From Mycobacteriales bacterium (GTDB lineage Bacteria > Actinomycetota > Actinomycetes > DATLTS01), in NCBI GenBank assembly GCA_035533475.1, contig DATLTS010000044.1:1-39833 (forward strand): DNA of 39,833 bases, in the 5' to 3' direction. The notes under the pieces were generated by a model. The model was given only the letters and a program-made list of their open reading frames with translations. It was not told the origin of the DNA and ran no database searches. Made by a program: the position numbers and the translations under genes. Positions 22,717 to 32,082 of the stretch are shown piece by piece; position 1 is the first letter of the stretch, and every line of letters starts with the position of its first letter.

Positions 22717-23508
22717 CTATGCCGGCTGGGCTGTTATGCCGGCTTCCGGTTCGTCGTGGGGCGCTTTCCCTTGCTGGCTACGGGTTCGGTTCTGGAGGGG
22801 CCCGGCATAACTGCCGCGAGTTGATCAAGCAGGCCGACCATGAGCGAACACAGCGCGTCCTGGACGAGATCGACACCGCCGCCGCCAACCCCCACCCGCA
22901 CGCCGAGGACGGACTGAGATGACCGGGCTCGTCTGGGCCGACGTACACCTCGGAGTAGGCACCCACGTCCGCTGCCACGGCAAGGGCCGGCGGGAGCGGA
23001 CCACCCCGCTCACCAGACCGGTCGCCGCCGCGCTCGCCGACTGGCGACGCGAACGCGACCCCGCCCCCACCGAACCGGTGTTCCCCACCCGGGCTGGCAC
23101 CCGGATGTCCACCGACGCTGTCGCCGACCTGCTCGCCAAGCACGTCGCCGTCGCCTGGCAACGCGCCTCCGCCGGGGACTGGACCAGCTACGCCGCCGAA
23201 TACAGCCGCCGGAACGGCCCGAACAACGCCCCCGACCCTCGCCCGCGGTGATCTTTCCTGAAGGGCTATTCCGACAGTTCCAATATCCCACTCCGCCAGA
23301 GCACGCGGACCTGGCGATCAAGGAAGCGGCCCTCGCCCGCACCGCGCGCCAGCCGCTCGCCCGGCGTCGATACCGGCCACCGGACCGACTGCTTGCCTTC
23401 CTCGAAGCGCTGTAGTTATGCCGGCCACTGCGCGGGCCAGATCGCCTTGACCAGCCGCAACGCCGCACGACGCACCGGAAGCCGGCATAACTGCTCAGCC
23501 GGCATAGG
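22716..23508. mobile_element. Degenerate tyrosine-recombinase element (RIT-like) with ~95-bp inverted ends
   Basis: The left end (22,716-22,812) and the reverse complement of the right end (23,414-23,508) match at about 42 of the first 46 positions and again at the inner GGCATAACT. Each carries several TTATGCCGG/CCGGCATAA palindrome arms. Between them lie only the tail of one open frame (about 22,816-22,922, ...LIKQADHERTQRVLDEID...) and a broken recombinase that begins with an ATGA overlap. Recombinase-in-trio elements are known to have three overlapping recombinase genes inside long palindromic inverted repeats. Here most of the genes are deleted. Family assignment is inferred from architecture. 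Confidence 0.6.
22919..23415 (+). pseudogene. Tyrosine recombinase, N-terminally deleted and frameshifted
   Basis: The first frame (22,919 onward) reads LVWADVHLGVGTHVRCHGKG RRERTTPL, then PVFPTRAGTRMSTDAVADLL, the catalytic-domain core around the first conserved arginine and beta-strand region of actinobacterial XerC-like integrases. The last part is in another frame (about 23,248-23,415). It reads HADLAIKEAALARTA then YRPPDRLLAFLEAL and stop, the normal C-terminus of the same family. The segment with the HxxR box and catalytic tyrosine is missing or scrambled between them, so the enzyme cannot be active. The stop codon TAG touches the right inverted repeat. Confidence 0.75.
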
Positions 23509-23742
23509 GATCACGATCCCGAGGCCGCTGGGGCGAATTAGCAAGGGTGACCGGCGGACGCTTGGCCAGGCCGGTTTCGCCGTCGCAATCGGAGGTGCCC
23601 CGTCGCGTTGGCCGCTATCACGCACCGAACGGTAATGACCCGTCGGTGCTCTGACTGATCCGTCACGACCAACTTCCTGTGGCCAACCGCTTGCGCGCAC
23701 GCAAGTCGCCCGAATGTCGGCGCCATCCTCCATACTCCGCGA

Positions 23743-24152
23743 GTGACCCAGCAGACCAAGGCGCCGAGCGCGGCGAGCTACCTCGCCCACCCCGTCATCG
23801 CGGTAGTAGACGCCACCGACGAGGCAGTAGCGGTTTGGTGGGTTCGTCTCGTTCGGATGAGTCAGATGAATGACCGCATCTGCGGCGCCTGGAGGCTCGC
23901 GCATAGCGACGTGGACACGCTGCATTCGGTGATTGCCCGACGAATCGGCCTTGCGACCACAGCCGGTCAGGTGGGACTCGACAAGGCGGGCGGTCTGGGG
24001 ATGGCCCGCTACGTCGACCGGCTCCTGGAGGCTGGGACAAGCTCCAGGACATCCGTACGAACCGGTCGGTACTCGAGGCCGCTACCGGCGACTCCGTGAC
24101 CTCCGACCCCGAGCCTCAGCTGTTGGCTCTCGTGCTTGTCGGTGCTCGATGA
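23743..24152 (+). pseudogene. Small gene of unknown function with one -1 frameshift, coupled to the exonuclease gene
   Basis: From a GTG at 23,743 the frame reads VTQQTKAPSAASYLAHPVI and continues with good coding character to RYVDRLLEAG near 24,036, then degrades. Stepping back one base there gives DKLQDIRTNRSVLEAATGD and on to ALVLVGAR with TGA at 24,150-24,152, which overlaps the exonuclease ATG as ATGA. One lost G in the run GGG at 24,034-24,036 would explain it. The restored product would have about 136 residues. It may be a true mutation, a sequencing error or, less likely, programmed frameshifting. No family is recognised. Confidence 0.5.
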
Positions 24153-25102
24153 GCCTGACCTTCGCGGCGATCGACGTCGAGACCGCGAACAGCGAACGAG
24201 GCAGCATCTGCTCCTTCGGCGTCGCGGTGGTCCGCGACGGCCGCGTTGCGGAGAAGCATCACTTCCTGACCCGACCACCCAGAGAGTTGGACTGGTTCGA
24301 CGGCTTCAACGTGATGCTCCACGGCATACGTCACGAGGACGTCGCCGATCAGCCCCGCTTCCAGCAGCGACTCGCCCAAGTCCTCGACATTGTGGGAAAC
24401 CTTCCCGTCGTGGCGCACAACGCCGCGTTCGACATCGGCGCAATTCGGATGGGATGCGACGCGGACGACCTGGACTGGCCAACCCTGACGTACGCGTGCT
24501 CGCTGATCATGTCTCGCCGCGCGGGCCTTGCGCTTCTGAGCTATCGACTGCCGGTCGTTTGCGAAGCGCTCGGCCTCCCCTCCGGACAACATCACAGAGC
24601 TGACGATGACGCGGAAGCAGCGGCACGAGTCGTGTTGGCCCTCGCCGAACGGCAGCAGGCTGAGAACCTCGAAGACCTGGCTCGCAGCCTCATGGTTCGG
24701 TTGGGCAAGATCACGCACACCGAATGGACTGGCTGTATCCGAGCGTACGCGGGAGCGGCTCAACGGCCCACGGCGAACCTCGACGCCGACCCCGATCACC
24801 CCTTGTTCGGCAAGTCGATCGCCTTCACCGGAGGGATCAGCATCGTCCGGGCGGACGCATGGGCCCTTGTCGCCGACCTTGGGGCCACGCCCTTAAAGGC
24901 TCCGAACAAGCACACCGACTTCCTCGTCATCGGGGACGGATTCGCCGGAACTTCCGCCGCAGACTTCCGCGCAGGCAAGGCGGCCGCAGCCGTGCGAATC
25001 AACGCCAAGGGTGGGCACATCGAGGTACTCACCGAAGGAGACCTCCTAGACCTGCCCGCCGAAACGACGACCTCTGGATCACGCGTACAGGCGCCCGTCT
25101 AG
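24149..25102 (+). CDS. DnaQ-like 3'-5' exonuclease fused to a BRCT domain
   Basis: A 317-residue protein. The exonuclease domain (about residues 4-170) shows the DEDDh motifs: AAIDVETAN (Asp9, Glu11), VVAHNAAFDIGAI, and HHRADDDAEAAARV with the final His-x4-Asp. A helical linker is followed by a BRCT domain (about 215-300, with LFGKSIAFTGGIS, ALVADLGATPLKAPNKHTDFLVIGDG and KGGHIEVLTEGDLLDL). Such fusions resemble the DNA polymerase III epsilon-like proteins of actinomycetes and probably trim DNA or RNA 3' ends. It overlaps the upstream small gene by ATGA and lies 239 bp before the Shango-type genes on the same strand, so it may be an accessory of the defence cluster (inference). Confidence 0.87.
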   Translation: MSLTFAAIDVETANSERGSICSFGVAVVRDGRVAEKHHFLTRPPRELDWFDGFNVMLHGIRHEDVADQPRFQQRLAQVLDIVGNLPVVAHNAAFDIGAIRMGCDADDLDWPTLTYACSLIMSRRAGLALLSYRLPVVCEALGLPSGQHHRADDDAEAAARVVLALAERQQAENLEDLARSLMVRLGKITHTEWTGCIRAYAGAAQRPTANLDADPDHPLFGKSIAFTGGISIVRADAWALVADLGATPLKAPNKHTDFLVIGDGFAGTSAADFRAGKAAAAVRINAKGGHIEVLTEGDLLDLPAETTTSGSRVQAPV

Positions 25103-25341
25103 CAACCCGAGACCTGGCTGCAAGCTCCCCGGGGCACCAGGAATAGCACGCCGGGCGGGCCGGTGGATGGCGGCGGTCTGAGGGCTGTCCATAACGACGC
25201 TGTTCTGGATCACCCCCAGGCACCTCGCGTGAGGCTCCGTACCGATGGGTCCTGGTCTGATTCAGCCTCTTCCGTCCGGGGGTGGCCGTAGCCTTACCGG
25301 GGTTCGGGGTGCGATGTCGACGACGGCGTGAGGGGTGGCTG

Positions 25342-27660
25342 ATGGGACTTCTAAACAGAATGAAGGCGCGAGCGGCCGAGTCCGCCGCCCGCCAAGCCGA
25401 GAGGCTTCCGCCAGCGCCGCAAGCTCCCCTTATCCCTCCGCCGCTGGCCCCCAAGTCTGCTCGGCCGGCAGCACCCAGACCCGCAGCCAAGCAGAGCGAG
25501 CCCACCGACCCGTGGGTGCCGTTCGGCCAGGCCGTCAATGTCGGTGGTCTGACGCTGTACGGGGGCCTGCTCAACGTCGGGCCTCGTCTGCAGTCCCTGT
25601 CACAGTGGCGAGGTGACGAGCCGGAACCCTCCCTGATCAAGCCCACGTTGAAGATCAACATGAGCAACCCCGACGACGCGGGCGCGGGCGTCGGGTATTG
25701 GGCGTCGTACAGCAACCTGAGCCCCGAGACGCGGGCCGGCTATCTCCGCTGGCTGGCCGAAGGCCGCAATCGTCCCGGTGGCCCGATCGGCTTCATGTTC
25801 TTGTACTTCTACGGGCTCGAACGCCGTCTGCTCGTCGACATGCACCAGGCCGGGACCGTGGCCACCGAGCGGCCCGTACTGATCAACGAAGTTCAGCGGC
25901 TGCTCGACCTGTACGGCGATCACAGCTCCGTCAGGCGCTACCTCAGCGGACTACTCACTGCCGTGACACCCCTTGACGGGCCCCGCAGATACCTGGGCGC
26001 CCCAACACCTGCCGGGTACTCATGGGAGATGCCGTTCGACACCGCGCTCGGGCTCGGACAGCTCGTCACCGACGGAAAGGCGATCCCGACCGCATGGGCT
26101 CAGGCATGGTGGCAGAGTCACCCGGACTCTCACCCGCGAACCGCCGTTCAACGTTGCCCGCCGGAGTTCGCAGAGGTCTTCGCGGCCTTGTACACGAAGC
26201 AGTTCGGTGAGGGACTCGTACTCAAGCCCAACAAGAAAATGCTGTCCTGGCAGTACCGGCCAGCAAGCCCGAGCATGAACGGCGGCATCACTGTGACCGC
26301 GGACGTTCCCGACGTCCGTACGCTCAAGGGCCCGTTCAACAAGCTAGCTACAATCGCAGAACAGGCGACGGACAGCCTGGACGCGTACAGCCGTCATGTG
26401 CGCAAGAACCCGTTACGAACGCTCTCACCACATGCCATCGGGCTGTTGCCACCAGAGGTCCAGCGAGTCGGCGATGCGGACACGACGGCGCTCCTTGAGT
26501 ACGCCGCTGCTATGGTCGAGGGATACACCGAGCGCTCGGTTCGCCTCGTCGAGCTGACAAGCCGTTGGGGTAGCCCCTCGTTCGTGAGGGCTGACGCCGA
26601 CGCGCTGGCCCGACTGCTCGAGCGGCACTCCATCGGCATCGAGCCCGACGTCCGCTTCGGCGGCCCCGTACCCAAGCCTGACTCGCGTGTCGCGCTGTTC
26701 CGCCGCGGTGACAGCCTGACGTCCGCGCCGACACCCGCGTACCTGGAGGTGGTCTCACTCGTGCAGCTTGCCGGTGCTGTGGCCGCGGCCGACGGTCCGG
26801 TGCGCGAGAACGAGATGGACACCCTCGTCGAACACGTCAGCCGGGGTGCTGGGCTGAGCGCCGACGAGCAGGCCCGGCTTCGCGCCCACCTGCTCTGGGT
26901 GAGTGAACACCCACCGACGCCAGCAGCACTGCGCAAACGCGTGGACTTGCTCGATGACAACCAGAAGGAGCAGGCGGCCCGGCTCCTGGTGGCGGTGGCC
27001 GCTGCGGACGGACAAATCACACCGGCGGAGATTGACGTCCTGGCCCGGCTCTTCGTTGTCTTGGGTTTCCAGTCCACGGACGCGTACGCCCAGGTCCACG
27101 CCCTCGCGGCGGGTCAGGGGCAGTTGCGAAAGCCCACCGTGCGCCCGGTCGCGGACCCGCTCGCCCCCGCGAAGACGTCGGGGCAGCCCTCACCCGGCTT
27201 TGCCTTGCCGCCCAGAGAATCGGCGCTTGGCGTGCCAGCTCCGTCCGACGTGGAAGCCCTCCAGGTATTCGCCCTCGACCCCGAACTGCTCGCAAAAACG
27301 CGTCAGAGCAGCGAGCAGGTAGCCACCCTTCTCGCCGGCATCTTCACCGAGGACGAGCCCGTTCTCCCCGCGCCAGAGCCAGCGGCAGCTGCCTCAGACG
27401 ACGAAGAGCAGGACACCGCATCCGGTCCACCGCTCGTTGGCGGACTTGACGCCGCGCACAGTGATCTGCTTCGCGTCCTGGCAGGTCGTCGGACCTGGAG
27501 CCACGCCGACTTCACCGCCGTGTGCGCCGAGCACGCCCTGCTTCCAGACGGGGCGCGGGACACCCTCAACGAGACCGCCCTCGACGTGGTCGGCGACCTC
27601 GTTTGCGAGGGCACAGATCCGATCGACATGAACAGCGACGCCCTACAGGAGATGCTTTGA
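25342..27660 (+). CDS. sngA: SngA-like TerB-domain protein (Shango system)
   Basis: A 772-residue protein. A basic, alanine/proline-rich N-terminus (about 1-60) is followed by a TerB-N region (about 60-360, with SPETRAGYLRWLAEGR, GFMFLYFYGLERRLLVD and LALLD-type helices), a middle TerB-like helical domain (about 470-600, with VSLVQLAGAVAAADGPV and RLLVAVAAADGQITPAEIDVL, a repeated acidic AAADG motif) and a TerB-C end (about 690-772). The ATG at 25,342 has GAGGGG upstream; an in-frame GTG at 25,282 is less likely. TerB domains bind divalent metal and are found in stress and defence systems. With the two following genes it matches the known Shango anti-phage set. Confidence 0.85.
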   Translation: MGLLNRMKARAAESAARQAERLPPAPQAPLIPPPLAPKSARPAAPRPAAKQSEPTDPWVPFGQAVNVGGLTLYGGLLNVGPRLQSLSQWRGDEPEPSLIKPTLKINMSNPDDAGAGVGYWASYSNLSPETRAGYLRWLAEGRNRPGGPIGFMFLYFYGLERRLLVDMHQAGTVATERPVLINEVQRLLDLYGDHSSVRRYLSGLLTAVTPLDGPRRYLGAPTPAGYSWEMPFDTALGLGQLVTDGKAIPTAWAQAWWQSHPDSHPRTAVQRCPPEFAEVFAALYTKQFGEGLVLKPNKKMLSWQYRPASPSMNGGITVTADVPDVRTLKGPFNKLATIAEQATDSLDAYSRHVRKNPLRTLSPHAIGLLPPEVQRVGDADTTALLEYAAAMVEGYTERSVRLVELTSRWGSPSFVRADADALARLLERHSIGIEPDVRFGGPVPKPDSRVALFRRGDSLTSAPTPAYLEVVSLVQLAGAVAAADGPVRENEMDTLVEHVSRGAGLSADEQARLRAHLLWVSEHPPTPAALRKRVDLLDDNQKEQAARLLVAVAAADGQITPAEIDVLARLFVVLGFQSTDAYAQVHALAAGQGQLRKPTVRPVADPLAPAKTSGQPSPGFALPPRESALGVPAPSDVEALQVFALDPELLAKTRQSSEQVATLLAGIFTEDEPVLPAPEPAAAASDDEEQDTASGPPLVGGLDAAHSDLLRVLAGRRTWSHADFTAVCAEHALLPDGARDTLNETALDVVGDLVCEGTDPIDMNSDALQEML

Positions 27661-29087
27661 GCGCCCCAGACGACGCGACCGTCGTTCCCATGAGACTGCG
27701 GCCACGAGACCGCGATGCCGTGGTCAACAGCCTCCGGGCCGGAGTCGTTCCGCACGGCGGCTTCCAGCACATCCAGGTCGGCAGAGCTGCGGAAGTAGCG
27801 GCACTCAGCGCCGACCTCACGAGGGTGGCCGACGGCGGCAGCCTCGTGCGATTCGTCATCGGCGAGTACGGAGCGGGCAAGACTTTCTTCCTGAACCTCA
27901 TCAGCTCCATAGCCGCAGAGAAGAAGCTGGTCACCGCTAGCGCTGACCTCAACCCGGACCGCCGTCTTCAGTCGAGCACCGGCCAGGGCCGATCGCTCTA
28001 CGCAGAGCTGATGCGCAATCTCGCCACCCGGGCCCAGCCTGACGGAGGAGCGCTCGGAGCTGTCGTTGAACGCTTCGTGACGAGCGCCCGCGCTGAGGCT
28101 GGCAGCCACGGGATCGAGACTGGCCAGGTCATCGCCAAGCGCCTCGAACGCCTCTCGGAGATGACCGGCGGATATGACTTCGCACACGTCATTGGTCAGT
28201 ACTGGCGGGGGTACGACACAGGTAACGATCAGCTCAAGACGGATGCCGTTCGTTGGCTGCGCGCCGAGTTCACCACCAAGACCGACGCTCGCATAGCGCT
28301 GGGCGTGCGCACGATCATCGACGACGGCTCGTTCTACGACAGCCTGAAGCTACTAGCGACGTTCGTGCGCCTCGCTGGCTTCACCGGGCTGCTGATCTCA
28401 CTCGATGAGTGCGTGAACCTGTACAAGCTCGCGCACACGCAGAGCCGCAACGCGAACTACGAGCAGATCCTGCGCATTGTCAACGACTGCCTGCAGGGCC
28501 AGGCCATCGGCCTGGGCGTGTGTTTCGGGGGAACGCCAGAGTTCCTTATGGATGGTCGGCGAGGGTTGTACTCCTACGACGCGCTCCGCAGCCGTCTCGC
28601 GGAGAACTCCTTCGCGATTGGTGGGCTCGTCGACTTCAACAGCCCGGTGCTGCGTCTGGCGAACCTCACCCCGGAGGACCTGTACGTGCTCCTCGGCAAG
28701 CTCCGTCACGTGTACGCCGCCGGTGACACAAGCGCGTACCTGATCCCGGACGAAGCCCTTGAGCAGTTCATGCAGCACTGCCGCACGCGGGTGGGAGACG
28801 CCTACTTCCGCACCCCACGCACCACGATTCGCGAGTTCCTCAACCTTCTCGCCGTTCTCGAACAAAACCCTGGCCAACACTGGCAGAGTCTACTGGGCAA
28901 GATCGAACTCGCCCCCGAGTCCAACCCCGACCTTGAGCCCCTCCCGGACGAGACGCCCGAGCGCACCGAAGTAACGGCTCCGGTGCCTCCGGCCGACGTT
29001 GAGCAGCCCAGTGGGTTTGACAGCCCCGCCTTCGATACAGGCATCCATGGCGACGATGACGATGACCTCGCCACCTTCAGACTCTAA
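27657..29087 (+). CDS. sngB: SngB-like ATPase with BREX-type (DUF2791/BrxD) domain (Shango system)
   Basis: A 476-residue P-loop protein. MRLRPRDRDAVVNSLRAGVV and VPHGGFQHIQVGR open the domain. Walker A is IGEYGAGKTFF near 68-78 and Walker B LLISLDECVNLY near 249-260. GLGVCFGGTPEFLMD and LRSRLAENSF follow, all typical of the BREX ATP-binding (BrxD/DUF2791) family. The C-terminus is acidic and disordered ([11 protein letters not shown]). The likely start is a TTG at 27,657 with AGGAG five bases upstream, sharing TTGA with the sngA stop; an ATG at 27,690 is the alternative. Translation is probably coupled to sngA. It supplies ATP-dependent action in the anti-phage complex; the mechanism is unknown. 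Confidence 0.87.
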   Translation: MSAPDDATVVPMRLRPRDRDAVVNSLRAGVVPHGGFQHIQVGRAAEVAALSADLTRVADGGSLVRFVIGEYGAGKTFFLNLISSIAAEKKLVTASADLNPDRRLQSSTGQGRSLYAELMRNLATRAQPDGGALGAVVERFVTSARAEAGSHGIETGQVIAKRLERLSEMTGGYDFAHVIGQYWRGYDTGNDQLKTDAVRWLRAEFTTKTDARIALGVRTIIDDGSFYDSLKLLATFVRLAGFTGLLISLDECVNLYKLAHTQSRNANYEQILRIVNDCLQGQAIGLGVCFGGTPEFLMDGRRGLYSYDALRSRLAENSFAIGGLVDFNSPVLRLANLTPEDLYVLLGKLRHVYAAGDTSAYLIPDEALEQFMQHCRTRVGDAYFRTPRTTIREFLNLLAVLEQNPGQHWQSLLGKIELAPESNPDLEPLPDETPERTEVTAPVPPADVEQPSGFDSPAFDTGIHGDDDDDLATFRL

Positions 29088-31467
29088 CCGGACCCTTGAC
29101 GTGGCCTCAACCACCGGATCCGGCGCGTCGACCGCCTTCGACCAGCTCGCTGTCCATGTGCGTCGGTGGGTCTACGACGAGGCGTGGACCGGGCTACGCG
29201 ACGCGCAGGAGGCGGCGATACCGCTGATTCTTGGTGGGCGACATGACGTGCTCATCAGCGCGGCAACTGCGGGCGGCAAGACCGAGGCGGCGTTCCTGCC
29301 CATCGTCAGCGCGCTCTTGGACACACCCCAGGCCGGCGGCGGTATTCACGTCTTGTACGTCGCTCCGCTCAAAGCGCTCATCAACGACCAGTACCAGCGA
29401 CTGTCCAAGATGTGCGACGGCACCGACGTCGAGGTCCATCGCTGGCACGGGGATGTCGCAGCGGACCGCAAGCACAAAGTGCTCCAGAACCCGGGGGGGA
29501 TTCTTCTCATCACCCCAGAGTCGCTCGAGGCCATGTTCGTCCTGCGGGGCACGAAGATCCCGGGCCTATTCGCGAGCCTTCGTTACATCGTGATCGACGA
29601 GCTGCACGCTTTCCTGGGAACCGAACGGGGTGCGCAGCTGCTGAGCCAGCTGCACCGTCTCGAGCTCGTCGCCCGGCGCCGGGTCGTCCGAGTCGGGCTG
29701 AGCGCGACGCTGGGAGACATGCGTCTTGCGGCACAGCAGCTCCGGCCCGCAGATCCCGACCACGTCGCGCTCGTCGAGAGCTCCGAGGGCGGCCAGGATC
29801 TGCAGCTGGCGATCCGCGGCTACCTCGAAGTGCCACCACCACCGGCCTCCCGACCAGCAGCCTCGACGCACGGCCGGGGTGGTGCTCAAGCAGATGCTGG
29901 GGGTAGCGGCTCCGCCGAGGAGCTCGACGACGACGACGCCGAGACGAGCCGGGCTACGCCCGAGCGTCAGATTGCGGAGCACCTCTTCGCGGTACTACGC
30001 GGAAACGACAATCTCGTGTTCGCCAACAGTCGAACGAATGTCGAAAAGTACGCCGACCGGCTTCGGGTTCTGTGCGAGCGGACCAACCTGCCCAACGAGT
30101 TCTTCCCGCACCACGGCAGCCTGAGCAAGGATCTGCGGGAGGACGTTGAAGCGGCGCTCAAGGACCCGAGCAAACCCACGACCGCGGTCGCGACAACAAC
30201 GCTGGAGATGGGCATCGACATCGGAAGCGTCACCTCGATCGCGCAAGTCGGCGCCCCATTCAGCGTCGCCAGTCTGCGTCAGCGGCTGGGCCGCTCCGGA
30301 AGGCGCGGAGAGCCCGCCGTCCTCCGCGCGTATCTCATCGAACCCCAGACCGACGCACGCACTCCCTTAGACGACCAGCTCCGCGGCGGACTGGTTCAGA
30401 CCACCGTGATGCTTGAGCTGCTCCTGCAAGGCTGGTGTGAGCCGCCCGACCCGGCGGTCTTGCACTCCAGCACCCTCATCCAGCAGATCCTTAGTCTCAT
30501 CGCCCAGCACGGCGGTGCGAGGGCGGAACAAGCGCACCGCGCGCTGTGCGGACCAGACGGACCGTTCCAGGGCACCGACCCGAGCCGCTTCACCGCGCTG
30601 CTGAGGGCGCTGGCGGCAGCAGACGTTATCGAGCAGGACCCGGACGGCGCTCTGCTGCTTGGCGAAGTCGGCGAGCGGGTTGTAAACCACTACAGCTTCT
30701 ACACCGCATTCCAGACACCCGAGGAGTACCGCCTTCTCAGCAACGGCCGGCAGCTGGGGACACTGCCGGTCGACTTCCCGCTGTACTCGGGGCTGCTGCT
30801 GGTATTCGGCGGCAAGCGCTGGCAGGTCATCAGGGTCGACGACCGCCAGCGGACCGTGGATCTTGTCCGGGCAAAGGGCGGCCGGCCGCCCGCGTTCGCT
30901 GGCGGCGGACCCGACATTCACAACCACGTAAGAGCCCGGATGCGCACTTTCCTCGGCGGTACGGACGTCCCCGCGTACCTGAACCCATCGGCACGACGGA
31001 TGCTCGAGGAGGCCCGTTCGGTGTTCGCGCGCGAGAACCTCGGCCAGGTGGGCGTCCTGGACCGCGGGTCGAGCACCATCCTCGTTCCCTGGGTCGGCAG
31101 CAAGGCCGCGCATACACTCGCGATCCAGCTCCGGGCGGCCGGGATTGAAGTCGTCGTTGACGGGCTCACCCTGACATGCGAGAAGAACACCACCCTTGAG
31201 GTAGTCGAGGCACTGTCCGACCTTTGCGCTAGCGGGCCCGCTGATCCGGTGGCCCTCGCGGTCGGAGTCCAGGCGAAGGAAGGCAACAAGTACGACGCTT
31301 GGCTCAGCGAAGCGCTCCTCAACCAGGACTACGCGGCGCGAGCCTTCGACACCAGCGCCGCACACACCGCCGCCGAACGTCTCCTTCACGAGGTCCAGCT
31401 GATGCCGGAGGAGGCGGCCAACACCGTTCCGAGCGACGAACCCGTCGACGTCGACCGCCTGGCTTAG
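29047..31467 (+). CDS. sngC: SngC-like DEAD/DEAH helicase of the Lhr type (Shango system)
   Basis: An 806-residue SF2 helicase. Q-motif-like region [13 protein letters not shown], Walker [14 protein letters not shown] near 70-82, [26 protein letters not shown] (DExH), [10 protein letters not shown], then the second RecA domain with [38 protein letters not shown] and [13 protein letters not shown]. The C-terminal part is Lhr-like. The start at 29,047 (ATG) overlaps sngB by 41 bp; several later in-frame starts (29,056, 29,062 and GTG 29,101) are possible and no ribosome-binding site decides between them. It presumably translocates on nucleic acid in the Shango defence complex. Confidence 0.87.
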   Translation: MATMTMTSPPSDSNRTLDVASTTGSGASTAFDQLAVHVRRWVYDEAWTGLRDAQEAAIPLILGGRHDVLISAATAGGKTEAAFLPIVSALLDTPQAGGGIHVLYVAPLKALINDQYQRLSKMCDGTDVEVHRWHGDVAADRKHKVLQNPGGILLITPESLEAMFVLRGTKIPGLFASLRYIVIDELHAFLGTERGAQLLSQLHRLELVARRRVVRVGLSATLGDMRLAAQQLRPADPDHVALVESSEGGQDLQLAIRGYLEVPPPPASRPAASTHGRGGAQADAGGSGSAEELDDDDAETSRATPERQIAEHLFAVLRGNDNLVFANSRTNVEKYADRLRVLCERTNLPNEFFPHHGSLSKDLREDVEAALKDPSKPTTAVATTTLEMGIDIGSVTSIAQVGAPFSVASLRQRLGRSGRRGEPAVLRAYLIEPQTDARTPLDDQLRGGLVQTTVMLELLLQGWCEPPDPAVLHSSTLIQQILSLIAQHGGARAEQAHRALCGPDGPFQGTDPSRFTALLRALAAADVIEQDPDGALLLGEVGERVVNHYSFYTAFQTPEEYRLLSNGRQLGTLPVDFPLYSGLLLVFGGKRWQVIRVDDRQRTVDLVRAKGGRPPAFAGGGPDIHNHVRARMRTFLGGTDVPAYLNPSARRMLEEARSVFARENLGQVGVLDRGSSTILVPWVGSKAAHTLAIQLRAAGIEVVVDGLTLTCEKNTTLEVVEALSDLCASGPADPVALAVGVQAKEGNKYDAWLSEALLNQDYAARAFDTSAAHTAAERLLHEVQLMPEEAANTVPSDEPVDVDRLA

Positions 31468-31696
31468 ACGCCGCAACAAGGCGCCACTGTCCAGACGCAA
31501 GCGAAGGCCCCCGGGGACTCAGGCACAAGATGCCGAACGGTGCAACCCCAGCGGGCACCGCGCACCGCGCTCTGGACTATCAGGGGAGCCCGTTCGGGCG
31601 AAGGTGACGCGGTACCACCAGACGCCGCGCAGCAAGGCCAGCAAAGTGTCGGAGGAGATGCGCACAATGTGCATCGACGGTTCGGGAGAGGAAGCT

Positions 31697-31998
31697 GTGA
31701 CGGTGGAGTTCGCGCCTCCGGACGAAGAGGAGCCGGCACTGTCGCCCGCCCCGGATCAGCCGCCGCATGTGGGCCGGGTGATCGGCACCGAGGACGCGAC
31801 ACCGCTCGTCTTTCACGTCGCCCTGGGTGAGGAGCAGTACCTCCAGCTCGATGAGGTGGTCGCGTCACGAGCCGCCCTCTGCCGGGCGGTCGCACCGTGA
31901 CCACCTCAGGCGTCGTCACCCAGGTGACCGGACGGCACGAAGGGGCAACATTCGCCTCGGACGGCTTCCTCATCAGCGATGGCGTGCATGGCGAGTAG
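31697..31998 (+). pseudogene. Truncated and frameshifted HerA-like ATPase N-terminus (HAS barrel)
   Basis: From a GTG at 31,697 with GAGAGGA upstream, the frame reads VTVEFAPPDEEEPAL, then VGRVIGTEDATPLVFHVALG and EEQYLQLDEVVASRA. This is the HAS-barrel opening of HerA/DUF87 ATPases. One extra base near 31,875 shifts the frame. The continuation LPGGRTVTTSGVVTQVTGRH then EGATFASDGFLISDGV is read in the next frame and is also HerA-like. It stops at TAG (31,996-31,998), formed by the hairpin sequence that begins at 31,989. The whole ATPase core is absent. It is probably the remains of another defence gene (HerA partners include NurA and SIR2 proteins), cut by arrival of the adjacent module. Confidence 0.65.
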
Positions 31999-32031
31999 CC
32001 GGGGGGTGAGATTCCTCCCGGCTACTCGCCA
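31989..32031. terminator. Strong 15-bp hairpin, left boundary of the SbcCD-helicase module
   Basis: TGGCGAGTAGCCGGG (31,989-32,003) and CCCGGCTACTCGCCA (32,017-32,031) are perfect reverse complements around a 13-nt loop containing GTGAGATTC. It lies between the broken HerA gene and the end of the leftward helicase gene and could terminate transcription from both sides, although no T run follows. A closely related hairpin in the opposite orientation lies at 39,517-39,542. The form also resembles the last domain of some bacterial group II introns (GCCGGGGG...CGGCTACTCG). Confidence 0.5.
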
Positions 32032-32082
32032 ACATCCCTCGAACCGCCGCGCCAGCCTCCCCCCGATGCACCTGGCCCAGGG

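Noticed and set aside
22416-22922. 168-codon plus-strand open frame
   Set aside because: The first two thirds cross the palindrome and the left inverted repeat and have no coding character. Only its last ~35 codons look like a recombinase tail, so it is described within the mobile element.
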